Origin: Pseudomonas putida S13.1.2 | GTDB taxonomy: Bacteria; Pseudomonadota; Gammaproteobacteria; Pseudomonadales; Pseudomonadaceae | NCBI RefSeq assembly: GCF_000498395.2 | Contig: NZ_CP010979.1 | Span: forward strand, 1,984,001 to 2,048,000 | DNA length: 64,000 nucleotides | Direction of reading: 5' to 3' | Part shown: piece after piece, positions 9,217-17,789 of the stretch | How positions within the stretch are numbered: position 1 is the first letter of the stretch | Layout: every line of letters starts with the position of its first letter | Notes under the pieces: generated by a model | What the model was told of the DNA's origin: nothing | Database searches by the model: none | The model's input: only the letters and a program-made list of their open reading frames with translations | Program-made: the position numbers and the translations under genes

Positions 9217-10647
9217 TCAGTGCGCCTTCCGCGGGGTGATGTAGCGGTCGATGAAGGCCGGGTTGGCGGCCATGATGCGGCTGTAGACTTCGATGCCGAA
9301 GTCGACCCAGTCGCGCATCAGTTCGCAATAGTGGTAGGTCGGGTGCTGCGGGTCGCCGTAGCGGGCGTAGCTTTCGTGGTAGCAGCCACCGGAGCACAGG
9401 TTGCGGATGCGGCAGCTCTCGCAGCCGGTGTTGCTGCGGTCCAGGCGCTGTGAGAGGAAGTCGTTGAGCTCCACCTGCTTCACACCCTGGTGCACGTTGC
9501 CGAAGGTCGGCAGGCTGGAGCCGGTGAAGCGGTGGCACAGGTTCAGCTCGCCTTCATGGTCCACCGCCAGCATTTTCAGCCCGGCACCGCATGGCAGGGC
9601 CTTCTTGTGGCCTTCGTGAATGTCGGTGATCAGCTGGTGCAGGTTGGAGAAACCGATGTTGCGGTGTTCCAGCGCTGCGTCCAGGTAACGGCGGCCCAGC
9701 GCCTTCATGTTGGCGAAGACCTCAACCAGTTCTTCGCCGGTGAGGTTGAAGGCCGCCATGTCGCCGGAGGTGACCGGGGCAAAGCCGACTTCGGCAAAGC
9801 CCATTTCGTTGAACAAGTGGTTCCAGATGGTCTCGATATCGGTGATGCCGCGGGTCAAGGTCACCCGCGCCCCCACCGGGCGACTGTTGTAGCGCGACAA
9901 CAGCATGTCGGCCTTGCGCCGCACCACGTCATAGGTACCCTGCCCGCCCACCGTGATGCGGTTGCGGTCGTGCACGGTCTTGGGGCCGTCGATGCTGATC
10001 GACAGGCCGAAGCGGTGGGCATTGAGCCAGTCGACGATCTCTTCGGTCAGCAAGGTGGCATTGGTGGTCATGATGAACTCCACCTGTTTGCCCGCCTCGG
10101 CGAAACGCCGCTCGCAGTAGGCCACCATATGTTCGATCAACGGCCGGTTGGACAAGGGCTCGCCACCGAAGAACACCACGCTGTAACGTTCCTCGTCAGG
10201 CGATTCCTTGAGCAGCATTTCCACCGAGGCTTCGGCGGTGGCGGTGCTCATCTTCTTGCCAGCGGACGGCTTGTCCAGGTCTTCCTTGTAGCAATAGGTA
10301 CAGCTCAGGTTGCAACCAGTGTTGACGTTGAGCACCACGGTATTCAGCGCAGTGCGCTCGACCCGCTTGAGGGCAATTTCCGGGGTTAGCGGCGAGCCGT
10401 CACTGACCAGTTCCAGCGCGATCAGCTCGCGCAGGGTGTCCTGGATATCGCTGCCGGCAAACTGCTGGCCCAGGCGCTGCATCAGCTCCTCGGCCGAACA
10501 GCCTTGCTGGCGCAAGGTGTCGATGATGCCCCCAGTCACCGCGTCGGCGGTGAACAGCGAGCTGCTGGGGATATGGAACAGCATGCGGTCGGCATCTACC
10601 TGCACTTCATGCAGGTTGCGTTCGACCAGATTCAGTAGTGCGCCCAT
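9217..10647 (-). CDS. qhpD: Radical SAM/SPASM maturase that cross-links the QHNDH gamma subunit
   Basis: The 476-residue protein has the radical-SAM cluster CxxxCxxC at C112-C116-C119 ([10 protein letters not shown]), followed by FFGGEPL. A Cys-rich SPASM-type C-terminus binds auxiliary Fe-S clusters ([25 protein letters not shown]). About 100 N-terminal residues precede the barrel and likely bind the leader of the substrate. The family forms the Cys-to-Asp/Glu methylene thioether bonds in QhpC. It sits between the alpha and gamma genes, the conserved qhpADCB order. Confidence 0.94.
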   Translation of the reverse strand: MGALLNLVERNLHEVQVDADRMLFHIPSSSLFTADAVTGGIIDTLRQQGCSAEELMQRLGQQFAGSDIQDTLRELIALELVSDGSPLTPEIALKRVERTALNTVVLNVNTGCNLSCTYCYKEDLDKPSAGKKMSTATAEASVEMLLKESPDEERYSVVFFGGEPLSNRPLIEHMVAYCERRFAEAGKQVEFIMTTNATLLTEEIVDWLNAHRFGLSISIDGPKTVHDRNRITVGGQGTYDVVRRKADMLLSRYNSRPVGARVTLTRGITDIETIWNHLFNEMGFAEVGFAPVTSGDMAAFNLTGEELVEVFANMKALGRRYLDAALEHRNIGFSNLHQLITDIHEGHKKALPCGAGLKMLAVDHEGELNLCHRFTGSSLPTFGNVHQGVKQVELNDFLSQRLDRSNTGCESCRIRNLCSGGCYHESYARYGDPQHPTYHYCELMRDWVDFGIEVYSRIMAANPAFIDRYITPRKAH

Positions 10648-10695
10648 GGCGACCTCCGGGTTATCGATCCGTTGGAAAACCGTTGCACCCTGCCA

Positions 10696-12261
10696 TTACG
10701 GCAGCGGTGGGTTGTTCCAGCGCTGAACGGTGACGATCATGTGCCCTTCGCCGGTCTGGCCACCGTCGGCCAGGGTGGCGATAACCTTCAGGTTGCCAGC
10801 GTTGTTGGTCATCATCTTGCGTTCAGGGTTGGGGCCGGCACCGCCTGGCACGAACACCCCGTCGGCCTGCATCTGCCCGGCGAACTTGACGTCTTCGTCC
10901 TCGACCGCACGCTCATTGAACGGCTCGACCTTCCAGGTGGCCGGCAGATAGCCGATGCGCAGCGGCTGGCCACTGGCATCCTTGCCCCAGGCTTCGGCCT
11001 CGAAACGGCCCTGCACCTTCGGCACCGAAGCGCCGTTTTCGCCGATGCGGGCAATGGAGAACGCCGGCACGACTTTCACTTCCTCGACCTTGTCGTACAC
11101 CGCCAGATTCACGCCTTTAAGCGCGCCCACTGCAACTTCGCGCTGCCCTGGCTTGGCGTCGGCTGCCGCGCGGGCCTTGACCCGTACCAGGGTCGGGGTC
11201 TGCTCCAGCACTTCGGTCACTTCTACCCCGGCACCCAGGTCGGGCTTGCCGTCCAGGCCGCTGCCCACCAGGGTGATCTCGCTTTCGCCGCCGGCCTTGA
11301 TGAATGCCGGTTGCACCGCCAGCAGGCGCGCCTTGCCTTCCTTGGCAGCCGCGAAGTCCAGGCCACGCTCGTCGTGTTCGGCCTCGAACATGCGGCCTTT
11401 CATTTCGCCATCCAGCGCCGCGAACACCTGGCGCAGGTTGGTGTCGCCAACCTTGACGTTGCCGCGCCATTCATAGCCGTTGTACAGGATCGCCGTGCCG
11501 CTGCCGTTGAACGGTGTACCGTCGGCATAGGCGCCCTTGACCTCGACCTTGAAGGTGTCGCCCTCCCCGGCCGAAACGCTCATCACACCGCGCACATCAC
11601 CCTTGGCCAGCATGTGGCCGCTGAACGCCCACTGCCCCTGCAGCACGTCGGCCTTCGGTTTTGCCTGCTGCCATTCAGCCCAGGCCGGGTTGTCCAGCGG
11701 GTAGCGCCTGGCAAGTTCCGGCACCACCTGCTGCAGGGCAATGGGCAGCCAGTCGCGGTCCCGCGCCTGGGCCTGGTATTCGAGGGACGGCCACTGGCCG
11801 AGGTGGAAGTTGACCAGGTGCTCCCATTCCTTGGCCGGGCGGCGCTGCAAGGCGACGCGGGCACCGGAGTGGCAACGGCCACAGGTTTCGCTGAGCTGGG
11901 TGTCGAAATGCTCGACCGTGTTCAGCCGGCGCTCCATGGCGTAGCGCACGCCATCGGTTTCGCTGGGCGCCAGGCCCTGCTTGTCGGCCAGGTACTTGAC
12001 CAGCGTGCGACGGTCGTCGTCGCTGATCTGCAGGCCGTGCATCACCTGCATGCGGGCGATGCTCATCAGCCAGCCTTCCGGGGTTTTACGCTGGTGGCTG
12101 ATACGGCTGTAGGTATCGTTGCCTTCGGGGATATGGCACCCCATGCACTTGTTCTGCAACAGGCTCGGGCCCTGCTCGGCCGCCATGGCCTGGGTGCTCA
12201 GCAGCGCGGCGGCGACCAGCGCCAGTTTGCCCGCATGCCGCCGGAGTCGAGTCGTCTTCAA
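10696..12261 (-). CDS. qhpA: Quinohemoprotein amine dehydrogenase alpha subunit (di-heme cytochrome c)
   Basis: This 521-residue periplasmic subunit has a signal peptide ending ...STQAMAA. Two c-type heme sites are present, CMGCH (39-43) and CGRCH (127-131). Four beta-rich domains follow, including Ig-like segments (AFIKAGGESEITLVGSGLDG). The hemes pass electrons from CTQ to a blue copper protein or cytochrome. It is the first gene of the qhpADCB-acyl-CoA synthetase operon. A sigma-54-like promoter lies about 80 bases upstream. Confidence 0.94.
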   Translation of the reverse strand: MKTTRLRRHAGKLALVAAALLSTQAMAAEQGPSLLQNKCMGCHIPEGNDTYSRISHQRKTPEGWLMSIARMQVMHGLQISDDDRRTLVKYLADKQGLAPSETDGVRYAMERRLNTVEHFDTQLSETCGRCHSGARVALQRRPAKEWEHLVNFHLGQWPSLEYQAQARDRDWLPIALQQVVPELARRYPLDNPAWAEWQQAKPKADVLQGQWAFSGHMLAKGDVRGVMSVSAGEGDTFKVEVKGAYADGTPFNGSGTAILYNGYEWRGNVKVGDTNLRQVFAALDGEMKGRMFEAEHDERGLDFAAAKEGKARLLAVQPAFIKAGGESEITLVGSGLDGKPDLGAGVEVTEVLEQTPTLVRVKARAAADAKPGQREVAVGALKGVNLAVYDKVEEVKVVPAFSIARIGENGASVPKVQGRFEAEAWGKDASGQPLRIGYLPATWKVEPFNERAVEDEDVKFAGQMQADGVFVPGGAGPNPERKMMTNNAGNLKVIATLADGGQTGEGHMIVTVQRWNNPPLP

Positions 12262-12338
12262 GGTCAGACCTCCACGGTTGTTGTTCTTATCGTTTTTCGC
12301 ACGCTTTGGTACAGCAGGTGTGCATGTGGCAGTTGTGA

Positions 12339-12354
12339 TACAGGAACTGTGCCA
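12339..12354 (-). promoter_or_regulatory. Sigma-54-like promoter of the qhpA operon
   Basis: On the minus strand the bases read TGGCACAGTTCCTGTA. The -24 element is perfect and the spacing is right, but the -12 GC is GT. It lies about 78 bases before the qhpA start. Its plausibility rests on the clear sigma-54 promoter on the other side of the same intergenic region and on the sigma-54 activator gene in the locus. Confidence 0.55.
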
Positions 12355-12484
12355 GTTGCTGTAAAAGCGTTGCCTTTCAACCTTTTAGGCAGTTTCCGTG
12401 GCCTGGCCAGCAGCCAAGATGGCCACTTGCAGCGTGCCATTTCGCGACTAGGTGTTTCATCCTGAGACAAGGGCCTGCCACGCA

Positions 12485-12578
12485 GGCCTTCGCGGGCATG
12501 CCCGCTCCCACAGGAATGGCACAACGCCTGGGGTCAACGCTGTACCTGTGGGAGCGGGCAAGCCCGCGAAGAGGCCGG
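12485..12578. repeat. Inverted REP pair in the qhpA/aldehyde dehydrogenase divergent region
   Basis: Two inverted REP arms (GGCCTTCGCGGGCATGCCCG and GGGAGCGGGCAAGCCCGCGA) are separated by about 45 bases. They lie between two divergent promoters, which is unusual because REPs normally follow genes. Confidence 0.87.
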
Positions 12579-12586
12579 GACATCCA

Positions 12587-12626
12587 CTGTTGCACCACCG
12601 TCTCACACCGTCTCAATGTGCAACAG
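12587..12626. promoter_or_regulatory. Candidate enhancer (upstream activating sequence) for the sigma-54 activator
   Basis: A perfect 9-base inverted repeat, CTGTTGCAC (12587-12595) and GTGCAACAG (12618-12626), flanks two tandem copies of CACCGTCTCA (12596-12605, 12606-12615). The element is 75-115 bases upstream of the sigma-54 -24 box, the usual place for an enhancer. That the locus's AcoR-type regulator binds it is inference. Confidence 0.6.
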
Positions 12627-12701
12627 CGCACGCCTGCAATCACAACCTTGCACCCAGGAAAAACCGAACACCTTCAATGCCTTGCGGCCGTCTGCCCACT
12701 T

Positions 12702-12716
12702 TGGCACGCCCATTGC
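12702..12716 (+). promoter_or_regulatory. Consensus sigma-54 promoter of the aldehyde dehydrogenase operon
   Basis: The sequence TGGCACGCCCATTGC matches the sigma-54 consensus TGGCACG-N4-TTGC at every fixed base. Transcription would start near 12728, about 29 bases before the ATG at 12757, leaving room for the AAGAGG ribosome site at 12742. Confidence 0.88.
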
Positions 12717-12756
12717 GCCAGTGCCCTTCACTCCCAATGACAAGAGGCACAGCCCC

Positions 12757-14250
12757 ATGCTTTCCGATCTGCCCATCCTGCCCGCCACCCGCGCCTTTCT
12801 CGAGCGCAAGCTGAAGATGCGCATCGGCGCCGACTGGCAGGACGCCGCCAGCGGCCGCACACTGTCGTTCCGTAACCCGGCCACCGGCGAAGTGCTGGGT
12901 GAAGTGCCCGCCGCCGACGCCGAGGATGTCGACCGCGCCGTGCGCGCGGCACGCCAGGCCTTCGACGATTCGCCGTGGAGCCGCCTGCGCCCACGCGAAC
13001 GGCAGAACCTGCTGTGGCGCCTGGCCGACCTGATGGAGCGCGACGCCCGCCAGCTGGCCGAGCTGGAATGCCTGAACAACGGCAAGAGCGCCGCCGTGGC
13101 CCAGGTGATGGACGTGCAACTGGCCATCGACTTCCTGCGTTATATGGCCGGCTGGGCTACCAAGATCGAGGGTAGCACCGTCGAAGCCTCCATGCCGTTG
13201 ATGCCCAACGACCAGTTCCACGGCTTCGTGCGCCGTGAGGCTGTCGGCGTGGTCGGCGCCATCGTCGCCTGGAACTTCCCGCTGCTGTTGGCCTGCTGGA
13301 AGCTCGGCCCGGCCCTGGCCACCGGCTGCACCATCGTGCTCAAGCCCGCCGATGAAACCCCACTGAGCGTGCTGAAGCTGGCTGAGCTGGTGGACGAAGC
13401 TGGCTACCCGGCAGGCGTGTTCAACGTGGTGACCGGCACCGGCCTGAATGCCGGCGCCGCGCTCAGCCGCCACCCTGGCGTAGACAAGCTGACCTTCACC
13501 GGTTCCACCGAGGTTGGCAAACTGATCGGCAAGGCGGCCATGGACAACATGACACGGGTCACCCTGGAGCTGGGCGGCAAGTCGCCAACCATCGTCATGC
13601 CCGACGCCAACCTGCAGGAAGCCGCTGCCGGCGCAGCCACCGCGATCTTCTTCAACCAGGGCCAGGTGTGTTGCGCAGGCTCGCGGCTGTATGTGCACCG
13701 CAAGCACTTCGACAACGTGGTGGCCGACATCGCCGGCATCGCCAACGGCATGAAGCTGGGTAACGGGCTGGACCCGGCCGTGCAAATGGGCCCGTTGATC
13801 TCGGCCAAGCAGCAGGACCGCGTCACCGGGTATATCGAGCTTGGCCGCGAACTGGGTGCGACCATTGCCTGTGGCGGCGAAGGCTTTGGGCCGGGTTACT
13901 TCGTCAAACCCACGGTGATCGTCGATGTCGACCAGCGCCACCGCCTGGTGCAGGAAGAAATCTTCGGGCCGGTGCTGGTGGCGATGCCGTTCGATGACAT
14001 CGACGAAGTGATCGGTATGGCCAACGACAACCCCTATGGCCTGGGCGCGAGCATCTGGTCCAACGACCTGGCTGCGGTGCACCGCATGATCCCGCGTATC
14101 AAGTCGGGTTCGGTGTGGGTCAACTGCCACAGCGCGCTGGACCCGGCGCTGCCATTTGGTGGCTACAAGATGTCTGGCGTGGGTCGTGAGATGGGCGCAG
14201 CGGCCATCGACCACTACACCGAGCTCAAGTCAGTGCTGATCAAGCTCTGA
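12757..14250 (+). CDS. NAD-dependent aldehyde dehydrogenase, phenylacetaldehyde-dehydrogenase-like
   Basis: The 497-residue class I-type aldehyde dehydrogenase has the catalytic cysteine C305 in FFNQGQVCCAGSR. It also has the glutamate motif TLELGGKSP, the FTGSTEVG nucleotide-binding loop and the C-terminal PFGGYKMSGVGREMG. It would oxidise the aldehyde released from an amine (for example phenylacetaldehyde) by QHNDH. This matches the peaE role described for 2-phenylethylamine catabolism in P. putida U (from memory). The start at 12757 is set by the AAGAGG site; the frame is open further upstream, but that stretch covers the promoter. Confidence 0.92.
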   Translation: MLSDLPILPATRAFLERKLKMRIGADWQDAASGRTLSFRNPATGEVLGEVPAADAEDVDRAVRAARQAFDDSPWSRLRPRERQNLLWRLADLMERDARQLAELECLNNGKSAAVAQVMDVQLAIDFLRYMAGWATKIEGSTVEASMPLMPNDQFHGFVRREAVGVVGAIVAWNFPLLLACWKLGPALATGCTIVLKPADETPLSVLKLAELVDEAGYPAGVFNVVTGTGLNAGAALSRHPGVDKLTFTGSTEVGKLIGKAAMDNMTRVTLELGGKSPTIVMPDANLQEAAAGAATAIFFNQGQVCCAGSRLYVHRKHFDNVVADIAGIANGMKLGNGLDPAVQMGPLISAKQQDRVTGYIELGRELGATIACGGEGFGPGYFVKPTVIVDVDQRHRLVQEEIFGPVLVAMPFDDIDEVIGMANDNPYGLGASIWSNDLAAVHRMIPRIKSGSVWVNCHSALDPALPFGGYKMSGVGREMGAAAIDHYTELKSVLIKL

Positions 14251-14257
14251 TCTTCTG

Positions 14258-14366
14258 CCTGTACCGGCCCTATCGCCGGCAAGCCAGCTCCCACAAGTAC
14301 GGCACAGGACCTGAGGGCAGTGGATACCTGTGGGAGCTGGCTTGCCGGCGATAGGGCCGGTACAGG
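14258..14366. repeat. Inverted REP pair, TATCGCCGGC variant
   Basis: The arms CCTGTACCGGCCCTATCGCC and GGCGATAGGGCCGGTACAGG are near-perfect inverses around a 40-base spacer. The core reads GCCGGCAAGCCAGCTCCCAC instead of the GCGGG form, so this is a distinct REP variant. The same variant recurs at 61091-61190. Confidence 0.9.
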
Positions 14367-14403
14367 GAATACAAAACAACAATAAAAACCATGGAGCAAA
14401 ACC

Positions 14404-15717
14404 ATGAGGCACACACTCGCCTGCACACTGGCCCTGCTGTTAACCGCACCCGCCAGCCAAGCCTACGAGCTGTACAACCAAAATGGCACCACCCTCAACG
14501 CCGACCTCGAAGCCCTGTTCGGCACGTTCCACAGCGACGAAAGCTTCAACCAGGCCGGCAACCGCCAATCCGGCAGCACCGCCTGGCAGGAGGGTTACGT
14601 CAAATATGGCCTCAGCGGCAGCCAGGGCCTTGCCGACAGCGGCGCCCTCTACGGCGCCTTCAACCTGCTCAGTTCCGCCACCTGGGGCGATGGCGACGCC
14701 GCCGGCCTGACCCTGGGCGATGAGCGTCGCACCGCCATCGAAGACCTGTACCTGGGCTGGCGCTCGGCCAACCTGTTCCCGGCGCTGGGCGAGGACGGCG
14801 TGGACATTTCTGGCGGCCGCCAGGTGGTGACGCTGGGTGACGGCTTCCTGATCCAGGGCGACCCGGTCAACCTCGGCAAGGTCGACCTGGGCGCCAACTT
14901 CGACCGTGGCGGTGCCTACTACCTGGCTGCCCGCAAGGCCTTCGACCGCACCGCCGTGCTGCGCCTGGGCGGCAAACAGGGCTGGCGCGGCGACCTGATG
15001 TGGCTGAAGTCCGACAACCACTACCAGGCCGACACCTCCCTGGCGGTGGCCAACCTGGAACACGTCGCCGATACCGGTACTGTCGGCCTGAGCTGGATCC
15101 GCGCCCTGGACGTGGACCAGCGCTACGCGCAGATCATGGGGCTTGAGCACCGGGACGGCATGGACACCGCCAGCCTGCGCGGGCGCGGCAACCTGGGCGT
15201 GAAAGACCTCGAGCTGGCTGCCGAGTACGTGACCCAGGACAAGACCGGCGGGCGCGAGAATGCCTGGTACCTGGAGGGCAACTGGACCTTCTCCGAGCTC
15301 CCCTGGTCACCCACCGCCACCTACCGCTACAGCCGCTTCTCCGAAGGTTTCGACCCACTGTTCTACGGCCTTAGCCGAGGCTATGGCACCTGGTTCCAAG
15401 GTGAAGTGGCAGCCAACTATGCCGGGCCGTTCAACAAGAACAGCCAGGTGCACCACGTGGCGCTGAAAGGCAAGCCGCGGGACAATCTCACCCTCGGCGC
15501 GCTGTACTTCGACTTCGACACGCTTGACACCGACCGGGGCAACCTCGGCGGGCGTGAGCTGGACCTGTATGTAGAATGGATGGTCAACGACCACTTGCTG
15601 ATCAGCCCGTTGGTGGGGTTCTACAAGCCTGAGCGCAGTGCGGCCAATGGCGGCACGCAGCTGGGCAGCCGTGACACCGGTACCTATATGCAGTTGATCG
15701 TCGGAACGTTCTTCTGA
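14404..15717 (+). CDS. Predicted outer-membrane beta-barrel channel in the amine locus
   Basis: The 437-residue protein has a clear signal peptide (RHTLACTLALLLTAPASQA) and alternating amphipathic strands with many aromatic residues. The C-terminal phenylalanine (MQLIVGTFF) is typical of BAM-assembled porins. Family placement is uncertain; it resembles AlgE/OprD-size channels only in architecture. It follows the aldehyde dehydrogenase after a REP pair, with GGAG before the ATG, and is probably co-expressed. A role in amine uptake is inferred from position. Confidence 0.8.
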   Translation: MRHTLACTLALLLTAPASQAYELYNQNGTTLNADLEALFGTFHSDESFNQAGNRQSGSTAWQEGYVKYGLSGSQGLADSGALYGAFNLLSSATWGDGDAAGLTLGDERRTAIEDLYLGWRSANLFPALGEDGVDISGGRQVVTLGDGFLIQGDPVNLGKVDLGANFDRGGAYYLAARKAFDRTAVLRLGGKQGWRGDLMWLKSDNHYQADTSLAVANLEHVADTGTVGLSWIRALDVDQRYAQIMGLEHRDGMDTASLRGRGNLGVKDLELAAEYVTQDKTGGRENAWYLEGNWTFSELPWSPTATYRYSRFSEGFDPLFYGLSRGYGTWFQGEVAANYAGPFNKNSQVHHVALKGKPRDNLTLGALYFDFDTLDTDRGNLGGRELDLYVEWMVNDHLLISPLVGFYKPERSAANGGTQLGSRDTGTYMQLIVGTFF

Positions 15718-15774
15718 ATTAAAAGATTTGCGGTTGCCCCGCAGCCCCCCGCGACACAAGACGCCTCCGTGGTC

Positions 15775-15820
15775 CCTGTAGGAGCGGCCTTGCGTCGCGA
15801 TGGGCCGCAAAGCGGCCCCG
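15775..15820. repeat. Single GTAGGAGCGGCCTTG-type repeat
   Basis: This is one copy of the second palindrome family of the window (CCTGTAGGAGCGGCCTTGCG followed by GGGCCGCAAAGCGGCCCC). It lies between convergent genes and can fold as a hairpin, so it may terminate both. Confidence 0.8.
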
Positions 15821-15826
15821 GCAATC

Positions 15827-17119
15827 TCAAACCAACCCCTGCTCCGCCAACCACCGCCGCACCATCCTCTGCTGTTCACCCGCAAGCCCCGACAACACTG
15901 CCTCAACAGGCCGGCCACTACGTATTTCCCGCACCACTGGCGCCAACTCCACGCCCTGCAAATGCCACACCCCCAACGGCTGATCCGCGGTTACCACCAC
16001 CTCGGCCGCATCCACCAGCCCATCACGCAGCACCGGCCGCCGCTCAACCCGTACTGCTTGCCAGTCAGCCGCCTGATGCAATGGCTGCGCATCGGGCCAG
16101 CCCTGGCGCCTGGCCCAGAACGGCTGCCCCGCCCGCCCCTGCTCCTGCCCGTAGAAATCCCGCCCGATACGGGCAAAGCGCAAGAACAGCTGCTCGACCC
16201 GCTGCTGGTGAAACTGGCGCGCCAACGCGGCCCGTTCAGGCCTGCGCAGCAACGTATTGATCACCACCGGTGCCTGTAACGCCGAAGATAGCGACTGGAA
16301 GATACCGTTGCCCGACAGCGGATCCACAGCCATCGCGGCATCACCCACCCGTATCCAGTCCTGCCCGACACATTCGCCCGCCAAAATCGCCGTACTGCTG
16401 CGCGCATGCACCTGCGCTGGCACCCGCGCCCGCTCATCGAACAGCTCGGCCACCAGCGCACTGCTGGCACGCCGCGCCGCGCAGTAATCCGCCAGGCCAG
16501 CCTTGCCCGGCAGCCCTCCGGCGTCCAAGGTGGCTTGCCAGTAGCAGCGGCCATCTTCCAGGCGCGCCATCCACGCCCAGCCATCCTCCAGGCTTTCCAC
16601 TGCCGACGCAGGCGCCCCGGGGCTACCCTGCCAGACATTGAGCAGGCTGACCGTTTCCGGCCCGCGCAGGCGGTCCGCAGCCAGCGGTGCCTGACGGCCG
16701 CGGGCCTCGACGAGGAAATCAGCGATCAGTACCTGACTATCCTCCAGACAAACTTGATGACAGCCCTCGTGCACGACATCGCGCACCCGCCCCTCGACCA
16801 CACTTACACCTGCACGCTGAAGGTCGTCGCGCAGCGCCCGGTCAAACCGTTGCCGATCCAGCAGAAATTCCTGGTTCATTTGCAGGTGCTGGCCGTTCCA
16901 GTGCACCTGCCGGGTGGCTGGCATGGCCGCCTGGTTCAAGGCCCCGCCAAGGCCCGCATGCCGCAAGCCCTCCAGCACCCTTTGCGAAACGCCTTCAACT
17001 GCCGCGAAACGGCGCCACTGCGATACCACCGTCACCGTGTAGCCCAACCGCCGCAGGCCAATGGCCGTGGCGGCACCCGCAGGGCCGGCCCCCAGTACCA
17101 CAATGCGCGGTTCAGGCAT
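15827..17119 (-). CDS. qhpG: FAD-dependent monooxygenase for CTQ formation
   Basis: This 430-residue flavoprotein has an N-terminal Rossmann motif (VVLGAGPAGAATAIGLRRLG) and an FAD ribityl-binding motif (IRVGDAAMAVDPLSGNGI). QhpG of other bacteria hydroxylates the tryptophan that becomes CTQ. The ATG at 17119 overlaps the qhpE stop by 8 bases, which fixes the start and implies translational coupling. It ends the qhpR-F-E-G operon. Confidence 0.9.
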   Translation of the reverse strand: MPEPRIVVLGAGPAGAATAIGLRRLGYTVTVVSQWRRFAAVEGVSQRVLEGLRHAGLGGALNQAAMPATRQVHWNGQHLQMNQEFLLDRQRFDRALRDDLQRAGVSVVEGRVRDVVHEGCHQVCLEDSQVLIADFLVEARGRQAPLAADRLRGPETVSLLNVWQGSPGAPASAVESLEDGWAWMARLEDGRCYWQATLDAGGLPGKAGLADYCAARRASSALVAELFDERARVPAQVHARSSTAILAGECVGQDWIRVGDAAMAVDPLSGNGIFQSLSSALQAPVVINTLLRRPERAALARQFHQQRVEQLFLRFARIGRDFYGQEQGRAGQPFWARRQGWPDAQPLHQAADWQAVRVERRPVLRDGLVDAAEVVVTADQPLGVWHLQGVELAPVVREIRSGRPVEAVLSGLAGEQQRMVRRWLAEQGLV

Positions 17120-17789
17120 GGCTGGCACCTCGTCGCTCAGGGCCGGTGAACGCTGCATTGCTGCGCAACCAGTCGTGCACCTGCTGACGGTTCATACCCG
17201 GCTCCTCACGCGTCAGCGCCGCGATCCTGCCGCTCAAGGCTGCGCAGCCCAAACTCGCGCCCGCCCTGCCCCCGGCCCCGACATAACCGCCAAAGTCCGC
17301 TTGCCGGGTGCCAAGCCAGGACCACTGCCCAGGCGCGCAACGGGCATCACCGGTAACCCGAATTACCCCAGGGTAGCTGGCCGGGTACACAGGCCCACCC
17401 TGCGCCGGGCTGGATGCACACAACAGCACACCCGCAGCCAAGGCTTCAGCGCAAGCCTGGTGCAGTACAGGCCGGTCCTGCTGCAAGCCCAGGCTGAGAT
17501 TGATCAGCGTTGCCCCCGACTCCACCAGCCACAACAGCGCGGCAGCAACCTGTAACGCACTGGTGCTGGCCTGGGCGCCGAATACCTGGGCCACCAGCAA
17601 CGGCACTGGTCCAGCCTCGCGTCGCAAGCCTGCAAGCACTGCACTGCCATGCCCTAGCTGGTCGGGCAGCATTTCGCCTTCACGCAGCTGGCCGCCTTCC
17701 AGCCAGAAACGGCGGGCGCCAAGCAAACCGCTGGCCTGCTCCGGCGAGCAGCCGCTGTCGATGATGCCAACGCACACGTCAGTGCCCAT
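17112..17789 (-). CDS. qhpE: Subtilisin-like serine protease that trims the gamma-subunit leader
   Basis: At 225 residues this is a compact subtilase. The triad can be read as D11 (GIIDSG), H47 (LGHGSAV) and S179 (AGAS). It lacks a signal peptide, so it acts in the cytoplasm, as expected if the 28-residue QhpC leader is removed before export. It overlaps qhpF by 11 bases and qhpG by 8. Assignment rests on the triad, the size and the surrounding qhp genes. Confidence 0.9.
   Translation of the reverse strand: MGTDVCVGIIDSGCSPEQASGLLGARRFWLEGGQLREGEMLPDQLGHGSAVLAGLRREAGPVPLLVAQVFGAQASTSALQVAAALLWLVESGATLINLSLGLQQDRPVLHQACAEALAAGVLLCASSPAQGGPVYPASYPGVIRVTGDARCAPGQWSWLGTRQADFGGYVGAGGRAGASLGCAALSGRIAALTREEPGMNRQQVHDWLRSNAAFTGPERRGASHA

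Noticed and set aside
10672..12465. A 597-codon plus-strand frame opposite qhpA.
   Set aside because: The minus strand encodes the di-heme alpha subunit with both CxxCH motifs; the plus frame is its shadow.
12637..12652. A second sigma-54 promoter ending in TTGCA at 12647.
   Set aside because: There is no GG at the correct distance upstream; the consensus site at 12702 is far better.
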